The notes under the pieces: generated by a model
The model's database searches: none
Told to the model about the DNA's origin: nothing
What the model saw: the letters and a program-made list of their open reading frames with translations, nothing else
Source of the DNA: Streptomyces sp. TBY4
GTDB taxonomy: Bacteria; Actinomycetota; Actinomycetes; Streptomycetales; Streptomycetaceae
NCBI RefSeq assembly: GCF_024213195.1
Contig: NZ_JANAVF010000012.1
Span: forward strand, 62,001 to 126,000
DNA length: 64,000 nt
Direction of reading: 5' to 3'
Translations under genes and position numbers: made by a program
Part shown: one piece after another, positions 51,468 through 60,727 of the stretch
How positions within the stretch are numbered: the stretch's first letter is position 1
Layout of the letters: every line of letters begins with the position of its first letter

Positions 51468-53483
51468 TCATTCCCGCATGGTGAATCCAAGACGCATTGC
51501 CTCGCTGCGCACATGCAGTACCCGCATCGCCTGCGTCTCAGAGATCGGTTCGCCTGCGCGCAGCCGCCATCCCACGACCTGGACCAGTTGACGTTGTGAC
51601 GGGAGCAGGCTGCGCGTCACCTTCGACCACTCCTCTATGGCGGCCCACTCCGCCTCCGATACCCCCTCTACATCTTCCATGGCTGTCGTGCCGTCGACGT
51701 CGGCACCTTCGTCCTCGTTGAGGAGAGTGTCCTCAACGGGAGCGTCCAACAGCTCGGCCTCGAGTTCCGCGTCCAATGACCACTGCACGCGCGAGACGGC
51801 CTCCCAGCATGCTGACTGCTTAGCCCACTCTCCGATGTGGCTGCCCCTGAGCGGGTGGGTTACAGACGCCATGACCCTTGGACACAGATCGTCAAGAGCT
51901 GCCGCGAGAGCGTCGGACACCTGTTGCCGACGCCAGATCTCGCCTAGGTCGAGCCGCTTGCCCACGGCAAGGGAAAGGCGCGCCACCATGTACGTCGTAA
52001 CCGCACTTTTGTAGCTGCCGGCTCCGTGGGCGCGAGCGACCTGGTCTGCGGTCTTGAAGAGGATTGCTTTCGCGATGACCCGCTGACAGTAAAGGGTATC
52101 CACCCGCACGGGGTGCTCCCGCAGACGGATCATGAATTCGGCAAAGTTCTTTTGGGCGCCACGGCTGACGAGGTGGGGTAGCTGGTCCCAGGAGAGGGCG
52201 TACTTGGCCAGATCCGCCTTCGTGAACTTCTGCCTCGTGAGCCAGAGGGTACGGAAGCGCTTCTGTCCCGCAGCGGTCAGCTGAGCCAGCTCGTCGGCGT
52301 ATTGGCCGCGCGCTCGCTCATAGAACCAGTGTGTTTCCTGACCGCTTCCGTCCGCGGCCGGCGCCCAGAGGGAACGAGTGATCCGTTGGACGTCAACGTG
52401 GAACTCGTGGTTGGAGCTGAAGTCGACCAGCGTCACCTTGTTTTGTGTGTTCGAGTACTCAGAGATCTTCGGGACGATCTCCATGAGACGCTCTGGGGGT
52501 ACGACAGTGAGCTTCATCTGCACCCTGACGTGTGACAGGTCGGCGCGATCTCTCTTCTTGGCATGGTGCAGGGAGGCGGTGGTCTGGCCGCCGTTCACGA
52601 TCTGCAGCCCGTGGATCTTCGAGATTCCCAGGTGCTGGCCATCGGTCCCCTCGACGAACTCGACCTGGGAGGCCGTTGCGGTGATTCCGTTGTTGTAAGC
52701 GAGGAACCGGCCGGGTGAGTCCAGCAGTGATTCGCGAATGCCGCGATTAACCGACCCACGCGTCTGGAGGAAGGACCGGACGTTAAGTTCGAGCAGGCGC
52801 GTACCGTGCTTCGTGTACAGATCGGCGAGCGTGTCTCCGGGCAGCACGGTGAGTGCCACGGAATGGTCGGCCTCGGTACTCGGCGGGGAGAGACACGGAA
52901 GGGGCGGGTCGAAAGTGACGGCGATGGGCTCGCTCAGGGTTCCGGACGTCTCCTGCCGGTGGAGCCTGGGCAAGTCCCAGATTTCGTGAATGACAGGGAT
53001 GCCATCGAAATCGACTGGAGGCGGTGCAGCCGACGTGCTGACACAATTGCTGAGCAGGAAAAGACGGATCTGCGGCGCCTCGGTGAGCGCCTTTTCCACC
53101 GCGTCACACATGTCGTAGACGTCTGAGGACTCGTCGATGTGCTGACGCAGCCCGTTCTGGCAGCGACGCAGGAAAGCCAGCAATCGCTTGAAGCGTGACT
53201 CTGCCTGCGCCTTGGTAAGCCGATCCTCAAGCGGCGACTGTCGGAACTCGGTGACGAAGAGGTCGAGTCCTCCCGGGGTCTCTCCCGTTCCGTAACCGTG
53301 AACCTCAAGACCGTGGGACCTGTGGTAGGCGGTGTAGGTGTTGGAGACAACTCCCGCCTGCTCAAGTTCTTCGAGGACTCGGCGCGTGAACGCCTCTGGG
53401 CTCGTGGTCCGTTCGGCTTCAGCAGTGGCCAAGGCGTCGCCCACAAGCTGGCGGGCGTACGCACCCTGCTCGAGATCATTCAT
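51468..53483 (-). CDS. AIPR family (abortive infection/phage resistance) protein
   Basis: A 671-residue protein. The family signature is LNVRSFLQTRGSVNRGIRESL (shortened here), FLAYNNGITATA and IVNGGQTTASL at about residues 245-330. AIPR proteins occur in phage-defence and restriction loci. The N-terminal region may contain a degenerate nuclease fold (GLDLFVTEF), which is uncertain. It is the last gene of the four-gene minus-strand operon, overlapping the PD-(D/E)XK gene by 8 nt. Probable effector or DNA-targeting partner (inference). Confidence 0.82.
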   Translation of the reverse strand: MNDLEQGAYARQLVGDALATAEAERTTSPEAFTRRVLEELEQAGVVSNTYTAYHRSHGLEVHGYGTGETPGGLDLFVTEFRQSPLEDRLTKAQAESRFKRLLAFLRRCQNGLRQHIDESSDVYDMCDAVEKALTEAPQIRLFLLSNCVSTSAAPPPVDFDGIPVIHEIWDLPRLHRQETSGTLSEPIAVTFDPPLPCLSPPSTEADHSVALTVLPGDTLADLYTKHGTRLLELNVRSFLQTRGSVNRGIRESLLDSPGRFLAYNNGITATASQVEFVEGTDGQHLGISKIHGLQIVNGGQTTASLHHAKKRDRADLSHVRVQMKLTVVPPERLMEIVPKISEYSNTQNKVTLVDFSSNHEFHVDVQRITRSLWAPAADGSGQETHWFYERARGQYADELAQLTAAGQKRFRTLWLTRQKFTKADLAKYALSWDQLPHLVSRGAQKNFAEFMIRLREHPVRVDTLYCQRVIAKAILFKTADQVARAHGAGSYKSAVTTYMVARLSLAVGKRLDLGEIWRRQQVSDALAAALDDLCPRVMASVTHPLRGSHIGEWAKQSACWEAVSRVQWSLDAELEAELLDAPVEDTLLNEDEGADVDGTTAMEDVEGVSEAEWAAIEEWSKVTRSLLPSQRQLVQVVGWRLRAGEPISETQAMRVLHVRSEAMRLGFTMRE

Positions 53484-54489
53484 CTTTCCCCCTGATCAGC
53501 GTGGCAGCCTCGGCGTCGGTGAGGCGGTAGTCGTCGAGCCCTTCGACGCTCACGTTGTACGCGCAATCGCTCACACCGGGAGGTAGGGCCGACTCGACGA
53601 TCCTCGGAAAGCCGTCGCGTACCGTCCACAGGCGCAGGTCGCGCAGCGTGTACCGCGGCTCGCCGTACAGCTCTCGCTGAGTCGGCAGGTAGCCAGCTTG
53701 AATCAGCAGGCCGTCGAACTGTGCCTTGGCGCTCGGGGCTGCGATCTGGCCCCGAACCTGGTCTACGAGTGCGTTGAGACTCTGCCCCAGTCCTCCGCGC
53801 CTTTCGTCGAGAGTGACGAGTGCTAGCAGCAGAGAGGAGGCTCCTGTGTCGTCGAGTTGCCGCTCGCTCGCGATGCGTACTGTTCCCGAACCCCTTGCGC
53901 TGGTCGTCTTGACCTCGATGGCAACCTCTGGGCGCTGGAAGTCCTGGTTCGCACCCGTAGGGCCGGTCCAAGCGGCGATGGCTTCCGCCGCAGATATCGA
54001 AGTCAGCAACTGCTCCCTGAGCACGAGGACCTCCCCGTACAGGCCGCGGCGGGCCTCCGCTCCGAGTCCGTCGCGGCCAACGGAACGCAGCAGGCTCTGC
54101 CAATGGCCGAATCGGCTGACTGCCGCAGTGAGTGCCTCAAGGGTGGTCGGCTTATCCTTGGCGGTTGCTGCGATATCCGTGACGAGTGGGGTGAAAACCT
54201 CCCGCAGGTCGTCCGCGGTGAGGATCACGTGGAGTTCGTAGTCGTGCCGCGACAAAGACGTGAGGGACAGCTCCAGGCCGGCGGTCTTCGGGAGACGTCC
54301 CAGGGAACGCACCACGCCCTCAGCCGCATTGGCATCCGCCCGTAACACCAGCATCCGCCGACGGCCGGGGTGGGAGACGGACAGGAACATGTCGTGGGGT
54401 GACCGGGAATGGATGCGACGTGTGGAGCGGCCCGTCCCAGGCCCCGGGGCGTCCTCCAGCTCAAGCCAGTCACTCTCCGTAATGGTCAC
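53476..54489 (-). CDS. PD-(D/E)XK-motif nuclease-like protein
   Basis: A 337-residue protein. PEVAIEVKTTSARGSGTVRI gives the Glu-x-Lys of a PD-(D/E)XK core after an Asp-containing strand, matching the PD-(D/E)XK-motif family found next to Z1 genes. It is expected to be the DNA-cutting subunit. GTG 54489 overlaps the Z1 stop (GTGA) and its own end overlaps the AIPR start, so the three are translationally coupled. Confidence 0.78.
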   Translation of the reverse strand: MTITESDWLELEDAPGPGTGRSTRRIHSRSPHDMFLSVSHPGRRRMLVLRADANAAEGVVRSLGRLPKTAGLELSLTSLSRHDYELHVILTADDLREVFTPLVTDIAATAKDKPTTLEALTAAVSRFGHWQSLLRSVGRDGLGAEARRGLYGEVLVLREQLLTSISAAEAIAAWTGPTGANQDFQRPEVAIEVKTTSARGSGTVRIASERQLDDTGASSLLLALVTLDERRGGLGQSLNALVDQVRGQIAAPSAKAQFDGLLIQAGYLPTQRELYGEPRYTLRDLRLWTVRDGFPRIVESALPPGVSDCAYNVSVEGLDDYRLTDAEAATLIRGKDE

Positions 54490-57278
54490 TCGTCGTCCCC
54501 CTCATCATCTGTCTCAATGTCCTCCTTGATCCAAATGTCGTTGACCACGTACTCGGTCCTACTTTGATTCCTGGATCGGGGGAAACTGACGGCGAAGCCG
54601 ATCAACGGTGTTCCGGCATCGAGGTCACCGAAGGCTGGCGGCTTGACAGGGTAGATCAGCAGCAAAGGTTGATCAGGACGCCTTTGGTTCCGGACTTGAG
54701 GTCCGGCGGGCGTCTGTGGGTCCTGCGGTTCCCCCTTACGGTTCGTCTTCCCCTCAGCCGCCTTCTTGGTTGCTGCCAGAGCGGCCTTGTACTGAACCTC
54801 GTCCAGGTCCTTGCTTTCGTCGGGCGGGCTGAGCACGCGGCGGATCGTGTACCGCCCGTCGCTGGTGAAGTCATTCAGCGGCTTACGTGTAATCATGCCG
54901 ACGGTGTGGCCTGAAACGTCCACGGGGTGGTCGGCAGGGGCCCTACCCACCAGCCGCACAGTCCAGCTACCTAGCTCACCCGCTTCTGCGCACTTGCGGA
55001 TGTACTCGGCGATGAACGCCGGCCGTACGCGCTGCGCCGCACGGTCGGGCTGGTAGGCGCTGAAGAACCCGGAAACGATGTCTTGGGGAGAAACGTCCTT
55101 CCAGACCACACTGGTACCAGGAGCCTCCTGCATCGGACTGGAGACGCGGTCCAACCGGCTGACGAACGCCTCCAAGGTTTCGAAGTTCTGTTGAACGGCA
55201 TTCTTGGAGAGGTTGAAGAGGACTGTCTCGGGGCCCTCGGCCGAATAGCTGAGCAGGACCTTTGTGCCGTTCCTCATCTTGTTGGCGGCAGTGACCCCAA
55301 GTCCCAAGGATGACGCCTTGACCTTGAGGCCGAACTCGCGTGGAGTCAGCCTGAGCACCGCCATCTCTTCCACCTCCCGCCGCAGTTCGTCGGTGGCAGC
55401 AGTGATCTCCACGTACGCCCGCTTCAAGGTTGCCGTGGTGTAGAGGCGACACAGATCCTCGTGGCCTGGCCGGTAACCGAACCACCGGCCCATTTGAAGC
55501 AAGGTGTCGTAGGTCTTCGAAGCCCGTAGGTAGTAGCTGACTGTGAGCCCTTCGAGGGTCAGTCCCCGGGAGAGCTTCTCGCCGCCTACCGCGATGACGG
55601 AAAGGCCCGCCTTGCGGTTCTCGTAATACTCCAGCGCGTCACGAGCCGCACCGTTCACCGCCTTCACCTCAATTTTCCGAAGTGCAGGCAGGATCTCCGG
55701 GGCGACCTCGTCCCAACTCAGGCGAGTTGCTTCGTCCGCTGTGAAGTACTGAGTGGTGGGCACGTAATCTCGGTCCCAGAGTGTCCGGAACTCCTCCATT
55801 CGCGCCGCTGCTGCGTTGCCGTGGCGGTCGCGGAGACTGTCCTTGATGAGTCTGAGGTGTTCGTCAATCTGGTCCCTGACGAGACCCTGGACCGCAGTGA
55901 ACCGGGTCACGTGCACCAGCATCGAGTTGTGTTCGGTTGTCTGGCCGCGCGCGCGACGTCCTGCACACGAGAGGACGAACGATTGGATCGCCTGCCTCAG
56001 GGAGGTCGGTAGGACGTCGGTCGGCACGTGCGCAGACTTGTGCTTGGCCGGCATCCAGCCGTCGACGTCCTTTACCTCTCGGACGAGGGGAAGGGGATCG
56101 ACGTCTTCCTCCTCCTGGTCGTCCACCTGGAGGCCGAAGACTCTCTCTGGACCCAGGTAGTTCGACGGTGCACGCAGCGTGCGGATGAAGCTCGCGGGGA
56201 ACAGGTCAGTTCCGTAGCTGTCGTGCTCAGCGTCCGGGTCGATGTAGATGTTTGCGTAGGGCGTCGCGGTGTAGCCGACGTACGACGCCTTGTCGAAACT
56301 ATTCACGAGCTCTCTGATCGCCGCGTTGATCTTTGAGGGGTCGGTGTCGGCGTCCTTGGAAGTGTTGATCGAGGCGTTGTCTGCCTCGTCGTCGATGACG
56401 AATAGAGGCACGTTACGCACGATGTCCCGGCGAGCCTCGGCGTCGGGGTGACCATGGGTGCTTGTAACCCACTCGCGGAGGTTGTCGATGATCTTCCGGT
56501 GTTTCTTGATCACCAGCACCACCGGAAAGCTGCCTATGGGCAGGTTGGCCTTCGCTGCGGTCCTGCGGTCGAAGTCACCCTTCTCAGCGCTGCTGGTCAG
56601 GGAGGCGCTGGGGAGCTGCTTGGCGTAAGACATAGCCCCAGCGCCCATCCGCCGGCCATTGGCTCCTGCCTCGTCGGAGCGTGTGAGGTGCTGCGTATCA
56701 AACCCGAGAAGGCCCTCGTCGACACGGAGTTGGGTCTGACTTCTCAGGTCGTTGTGGATCCCCGCCAGGATGACGATCAGCCTGTAGCCCGCATCGACCG
56801 CCTTGGATGCGAGGCCGATGTAGTGACCAGTCTTGCCGGACTGGACTTGGCCGACTACGAGGCCGTAGCGACGCCAACGGCCTTCGCGACGTGGGTCTTC
56901 CAACTCTCCGAGGACCTCGTCCGTGCTCTGGTCGAGACGCCACACGACTCGGCGGGGCATGTTGCGCCCGTCTTCCAAGTAGAGGCGATAGCGGTCCCAG
57001 AAGTCCCATGTGCGGTCGTTCTTCGCGTCGGGCAGCCATGCTTCGTGACCGGCGTCGTCATGCAACCCCGAGGCGGTCTCCTGGTATGTGGTCACCATCT
57101 CTTGGAGGTCCTTGGTGAACTGGTCACGATCAAGGAGCTTGCCCTGGGCAGCCATCATGCCCATTACGGCATTGACCGCCACGGTCACCTCGTCCGGGGA
57201 CGCTTGACGGTCCACGGGCAGCATGGCCAGAGCGACTCGACGCGCCACGGCGAAGCTGTCGTCGGGGGTGGTACTCAC
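54486..57278 (-). CDS. Z1-domain superfamily II-like ATPase
   Basis: A 930-residue ATPase. Walker A is VGQVQSGKT (ending near residue 150), Walker B is FVIDDEADNAS, and the helicase motif V/VI region reads SRGLTLEGL...QMGRWFGYR. Z1 proteins are helicase-like ATPases in restriction-type systems, probably translocating on or remodelling DNA for the nuclease. GTG 57278 is selected since GGAGG lies 7 bases upstream; the frame extends to TTG 57335 without support. It lies 65 bp after the GHKL gene. Confidence 0.85.
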   Translation of the reverse strand: MSTTPDDSFAVARRVALAMLPVDRQASPDEVTVAVNAVMGMMAAQGKLLDRDQFTKDLQEMVTTYQETASGLHDDAGHEAWLPDAKNDRTWDFWDRYRLYLEDGRNMPRRVVWRLDQSTDEVLGELEDPRREGRWRRYGLVVGQVQSGKTGHYIGLASKAVDAGYRLIVILAGIHNDLRSQTQLRVDEGLLGFDTQHLTRSDEAGANGRRMGAGAMSYAKQLPSASLTSSAEKGDFDRRTAAKANLPIGSFPVVLVIKKHRKIIDNLREWVTSTHGHPDAEARRDIVRNVPLFVIDDEADNASINTSKDADTDPSKINAAIRELVNSFDKASYVGYTATPYANIYIDPDAEHDSYGTDLFPASFIRTLRAPSNYLGPERVFGLQVDDQEEEDVDPLPLVREVKDVDGWMPAKHKSAHVPTDVLPTSLRQAIQSFVLSCAGRRARGQTTEHNSMLVHVTRFTAVQGLVRDQIDEHLRLIKDSLRDRHGNAAAARMEEFRTLWDRDYVPTTQYFTADEATRLSWDEVAPEILPALRKIEVKAVNGAARDALEYYENRKAGLSVIAVGGEKLSRGLTLEGLTVSYYLRASKTYDTLLQMGRWFGYRPGHEDLCRLYTTATLKRAYVEITAATDELRREVEEMAVLRLTPREFGLKVKASSLGLGVTAANKMRNGTKVLLSYSAEGPETVLFNLSKNAVQQNFETLEAFVSRLDRVSSPMQEAPGTSVVWKDVSPQDIVSGFFSAYQPDRAAQRVRPAFIAEYIRKCAEAGELGSWTVRLVGRAPADHPVDVSGHTVGMITRKPLNDFTSDGRYTIRRVLSPPDESKDLDEVQYKAALAATKKAAEGKTNRKGEPQDPQTPAGPQVRNQRRPDQPLLLIYPVKPPAFGDLDAGTPLIGFAVSFPRSRNQSRTEYVVNDIWIKEDIETDDEGDDE

Positions 57279-57343
57279 GAACGGCCTCCGAGGGGTGGGA
57301 CTGGTAGGGCGAAGAGTAGAGGTGCGCACTGACAACGGGAGTG

Positions 57344-58834
57344 TCAGTCGGTCCAGAACCCCGTCATCTGGTCGAAGGGCGGCATGACCCGAATCCTGTC
57401 CCGAGCAGCGCTGGGGGAACGTCCCTGTGTCACAAGAGACTTGAAGACCTGCTCGGCGACCTCCACAGCCTCGGGCGGAGCTGTGATGGCACCCCCGAAT
57501 GGCACCGGGTCGTCCTCCGTGTCCGTCTCGTGCATGGCACGCAAGGCCGTTACGGGGACGGTCTCCTCCAGAAGGCGGATCAGCGCCCGTGCCTCCGGTG
57601 TCGAGTCGCGCCCGGGGCGAAGCAACTCCCTTACCAGTGGGTGGCTCCGATTGATCGTGCAGCTGACCTGACCGTTGTCACGTTTGACTGTCCAGGCGTA
57701 GAGGAGAGGGTCGCCGTGGGTGCGAGCAGATACCCGCCCCCGGTGGCGGAGGACTTCGGACGCCCGGGTCCGGGCCTGTGTGGCGATCCGGCGAAGATGC
57801 CGGCGTACGGCAAGGGGGGGCACAACGCTGGCCTTCCGTACGTCGACACCCCACTCCACATCTGTCTCGGCAGGGATGTCGACCGCGATGCGAGCCAGGT
57901 TGTACCTCTCCTCCCTGCGCATGCCCGGAAGCCCCAGCCAGTCCCCGGCGAGGATGAGACGGTTCCGGCGGTACACGTAAAACCCCTGCTGCCCAAGCCA
58001 GCCGCCAGGACCAGCTCCGCGGTCGTACACGTCCGCGGAGAGCCGCTGTGCGCTCGGCAGCACGAACGCCTCCACCCGTACGCGGTCATTGGCGAGCGGC
58101 AGATGCTCGACTGGCAGCCGCTGCACGGAGGGGTGCGTGCCCATAAATGGATCCCATGGCTCGACGGCCGTCTCGGCGACACTGATGTTCCGACGGCCAG
58201 CTCCCGTCAGGAACCGACCGAAAACCATCCCGAGGTGGGACCTGGCACGTGTGGCCTCCGAGTAGAACTGCTGTTGCACCTTCTCGTCGTCCTCGCGGAT
58301 GCCGCTGGCGTTGTATCCCTTGAGGCGTCGCCAGAGCACCACGGTTCCCTTACTTGCGCCACCGCGAAGGCGGTCGATAGCAGAGATCGTCTCTGGGTCT
58401 GCGCGGCGTCGCAACAGCCACCTACCAGTCGCTTCGACAACGTCCAAGTCCCATGTACGAGTGCACCATTCACCGCCAGCGGAGCTAGCGACCGTAAGCT
58501 GCCGGGCTTGCGAGAAGGACGCTGACTTAAGCCCCACTCCGAACCTGCCCAAGTCGGTGTTCGTACGTGCGGTGGCTGGGCCACGTGCCGCCACCGTCAT
58601 GGCAGTTACGAGCTCCTCCTCGGACATGCCGTCGCCGTCGTCTACAACAGCGATCCATGAGTCCTTGCCAGCCCAGGTGAAGGCAATGTCGATGTGCCGC
58701 GCAGTGGCGGAAATGCTGTTGTCTACGAGATCGGCAACTGCCGCCTCCAGCGAGTACCCGAGCGAGCTCAACGAGGCGACCAAGCCCGCCGGGTCCGGTG
58801 CTGCGATGTCGTAGTCCTCGAACTTCACGTTCAT
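57344..58834 (-). CDS. GHKL (MutL/MORC-like) ATPase
   Basis: A 496-residue GHKL ATPase: N-box EAAVADLVDNSISA (30-43), G1 DDGDGM (65-70), G2 GRFGVGLKSAS (96-106), and an S5-like domain with the catalytic-type Lys in DVRKASVVPP. MutL/MORC-like ATPases clamp on DNA and are known components of some bacterial restriction-type operons. It is the first gene of the operon. ATG 58834 is chosen at the start of the domain, though GGAG lies rather close; GTG 58891 is an alternative. Confidence 0.85.
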   Translation of the reverse strand: MNVKFEDYDIAAPDPAGLVASLSSLGYSLEAAVADLVDNSISATARHIDIAFTWAGKDSWIAVVDDGDGMSEEELVTAMTVAARGPATARTNTDLGRFGVGLKSASFSQARQLTVASSAGGEWCTRTWDLDVVEATGRWLLRRRADPETISAIDRLRGGASKGTVVLWRRLKGYNASGIREDDEKVQQQFYSEATRARSHLGMVFGRFLTGAGRRNISVAETAVEPWDPFMGTHPSVQRLPVEHLPLANDRVRVEAFVLPSAQRLSADVYDRGAGPGGWLGQQGFYVYRRNRLILAGDWLGLPGMRREERYNLARIAVDIPAETDVEWGVDVRKASVVPPLAVRRHLRRIATQARTRASEVLRHRGRVSARTHGDPLLYAWTVKRDNGQVSCTINRSHPLVRELLRPGRDSTPEARALIRLLEETVPVTALRAMHETDTEDDPVPFGGAITAPPEAVEVAEQVFKSLVTQGRSPSAARDRIRVMPPFDQMTGFWTD

Positions 58835-59244
58835 GCTCCGTGCCACGTCTCCCGGCCAACAGTTCCGATGTGCGGCCGCCCGAGGTTCCACAGACTGTGA
58901 AGAGGGGGTCTAGCGGACCCCTCCACCCCGTCTTGCTACAAACATGAACGCCCCACCCTCGGGCAATGGTAGTTGCGACATCCGGAGATGTCTTGAGTCC
59001 GAGGACCGTGGAGGGCGGGAAGGCGAACCCGCCAACCTGTTGATGAGACTCGGCCCCGAGGGGCAACGCTTGAGCGTCGCTACCCTCGGCAACCACGGAG
59101 AGGGGTGCACGGTGGGCGCAGTTAGGCCTGCCCCTTCAAGACACCGGCCGGTGATTCAGTCAGCTGGACTGAAGCGGCCGCCAAGAGGCCAGAAGGCCGG
59201 TACGGTGACGTCCCAGGGTCGTCGGGAAGCATCAGGAGTCGATC
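58835..59244. other. Divergent control region of defence operon and hypothetical gene
   Basis: About 400 bp with no well-supported gene. A palindrome TTCAGTC-AGCTG-GACTGAA lies at 59155-59173, 72 bp before the GTG of the next plus-strand gene, and may be an operator. Confidence 0.45.
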
Positions 59245-59895
59245 GTGATCCCGTGCATTGATATGGAAGTTGATCCGAGTTTTCCGACCAATGCGGCATT
59301 CGGGATGCCCGCCGAAGAGGACGTCTCCGAGGAGGGGTTCGGTCTATTCCGGGGCACCTGGCTCATCGGCGACGTGAGCCACGACGACGCCGTCGCCATG
59401 ATTGGCGAGGAGCGGCAACTCGCCACCCATGTCGATCTGACGGCTCCAACTCACGCTGAATTCGAGGCCATCGCAGGCGCCATCGAATCCAACGACCCTG
59501 CGTGCCTTCCTCCTGGATTCACAAGCAAGCATGCGCACAGCGAGATCATCAGCATCGTTGGAGACGGTCACAGCGCGGAACCAGTCCTGGGCAGCTTGGA
59601 CATCGGTGTCGCCGGCCTGTCCTACGCCCTTACGTCCGTAGGTTGCATCACAGCAGCAAGCTGTCGAGGGCATCTCACCGAGCACGCATGGTCCGATCAC
59701 CCCGTCGTCTTCTTTGCCGCAGAGCGCACAACGGTTCACTGGCTCACCTCCTCAGTGCGAGAGAGTGGCTGCGGGTTCGCGGACGCCAGCTCCCGAGGGT
59801 GGCTCATCGCCGTCGAGGCGCCATCGATCACTAACTTCATGGACTTGGCGAATCTGATCGTGTCTCGGGCGGCGGCGGGACAGGCGCGCAAATAG
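59245..59895 (+). CDS. Hypothetical protein
   Basis: A 216-residue acidic soluble protein not matching a family I recognise. GTG 59245 has AGGAG at 59234-59238. Visible features are a segment LSYALTSVGCITAASCRGHL with two Cys and CRGH, and VVFFAAERTTVHWL, which look conserved and compact. It is the last gene before attR, on the opposite strand to the defence operon, with a palindromic site upstream. A role in the neighbouring defence system is possible only by position. Confidence 0.55.
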   Translation: MIPCIDMEVDPSFPTNAAFGMPAEEDVSEEGFGLFRGTWLIGDVSHDDAVAMIGEERQLATHVDLTAPTHAEFEAIAGAIESNDPACLPPGFTSKHAHSEIISIVGDGHSAEPVLGSLDIGVAGLSYALTSVGCITAASCRGHLTEHAWSDHPVVFFAAERTTVHWLTSSVRESGCGFADASSRGWLIAVEAPSITNFMDLANLIVSRAAAGQARK

Positions 59896-60191
59896 GAGGA
59901 GGGCTTGCGTCCTGATTCTGGAGGAGTGTGTCTGCAGATCGGAACTCCTGCTCGTCGGATCGGGGTGCTGCTCCGAACGGCGGCCCACTACGAAGAGTGA
60001 TCAATGGATGGCTTGCTGACCACCCGTAGTCACCGCCCTCGGATGCCGGTGTCATGCGTGAGCGGTGCGTGAGCGGACGGGGTGGCGCAGGGCGGATTGG
60101 GTAGCACGCCGGGGTCGGCCGCACCTTGTTGACCTGGGGAAACAGGATTCTGTGGCACGGCCCGGCATCAGCTGGGATGATCTTGTGGGGC
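59896..60191. other. Right-end region of the element
   Basis: 296 bp of non-coding sequence between the last cargo gene and attR, containing the right arm boxes (60055-60075). Confidence 0.5.
60055..60075 (+). repeat. Paired TGCGTGAGCG boxes, right arm site
   Basis: TGCGTGAGCG at 60055-60064 and 60066-60075, same 11-bp spacing and orientation as at 32113-32133; similarity continues as GCGGA on both sides. It lies 116 bp inside attR. Confidence 0.65.
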
Positions 60192-60279
60192 CTCGTAATG
60201 CGTAGGTCTCGGGTTCGAATCCCGAAGGCGGCTCTGTAGAACCCCCAGGACTCACTCGCCGTGACCTGGGGGTTTTGCT
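60192..60279 (+). repeat. attR, 88-bp direct repeat with partial tRNA-Thr
   Basis: The second copy of the att repeat. It contains the tRNA 3' half from the anticodon loop on, and the terminator hairpin (60240-60274), but no 5' half, so it is not a functional tRNA gene. Confidence 0.95.
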
Positions 60280-60727
60280 TTTTACCGGATCTTGCGCTGC
60301 CGCCGTGCTCGGGCCGCCCGAGTGTTCTCGGTCTCAGACACGGGATCGGGACCAGGCATGAGTGCCCCGCTCATCCGGCGCTTCGGCAGGCTGAACCATC
60401 GCGGCCTGATCGGGTTCATCTACGTGTGATGGTGACTGGTCACAGACATCGCCGATGCCTGCGGGGGAGGCCGCATGGTGGGTGGCTCAGCCCCGTGTCG
60501 ACGAACTCGTTTCCGACGTGATCACTCACACGGTCCGGGGCACTCCTGCGCCGTACCCGTTGTGCTTCGGGGCGGACCCAGAGCGTACGGCGAATTGAGC
60601 GATTCGACGCCCGGGCGTGTGCCCTCCCGAGTTCCGGAGCCTGCGGCAGCTTCTCCGGCTCCGAAACCGGGAGAGGGGCATTCGTCGGAGTGCCCTCACC
60701 GTCGACGCCGTTGCGGATGAATCGACG
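60280..60727. other. Gap between attR and drmB
   Basis: 448 bp without a supported gene. A weak hairpin (CGGAGCC/GGCTCCG, 60635-60663) could end the drm transcript. Short frames here look like decayed coding sequence, but no family is recognised, and no phospholipase-D (drmC) motif is seen. Confidence 0.4.

Larger units (their letters stand above)
31977..60279. mobile_element. Integrative mobilizable element in tRNA-Thr
   Basis: A 28.3-kb insertion bounded by an 88-bp perfect direct repeat (attL 31977-32064, attR 60192-60279). The left repeat is part of an intact tRNA gene; the right is the displaced chromosomal 3' end. It carries, from the left: integrase, repressor, excisionase-like gene, frameshifted ATPase, SpdB-like, MobC-like, relaxase and ParB-like genes. 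Two cargo blocks follow: an aminoacyl-tRNA-synthetase/SAM-synthetase operon and a restriction-like defence system. No FtsK/TraB-type translocase is seen, so transfer would depend on a helper or on a relaxase route. It was probably acquired by conjugation. Confidence 0.92.

Noticed and set aside
58944..59261. 105-codon plus-strand frame in the defence control region
   Set aside because: No ribosome site, low-complexity translation, overlaps the better supported gene at 59245.
60192..60233. Second tRNA-Thr gene
   Set aside because: Only the 3' half is present; there is no 5' acceptor strand or D-arm, so it is the attR copy.
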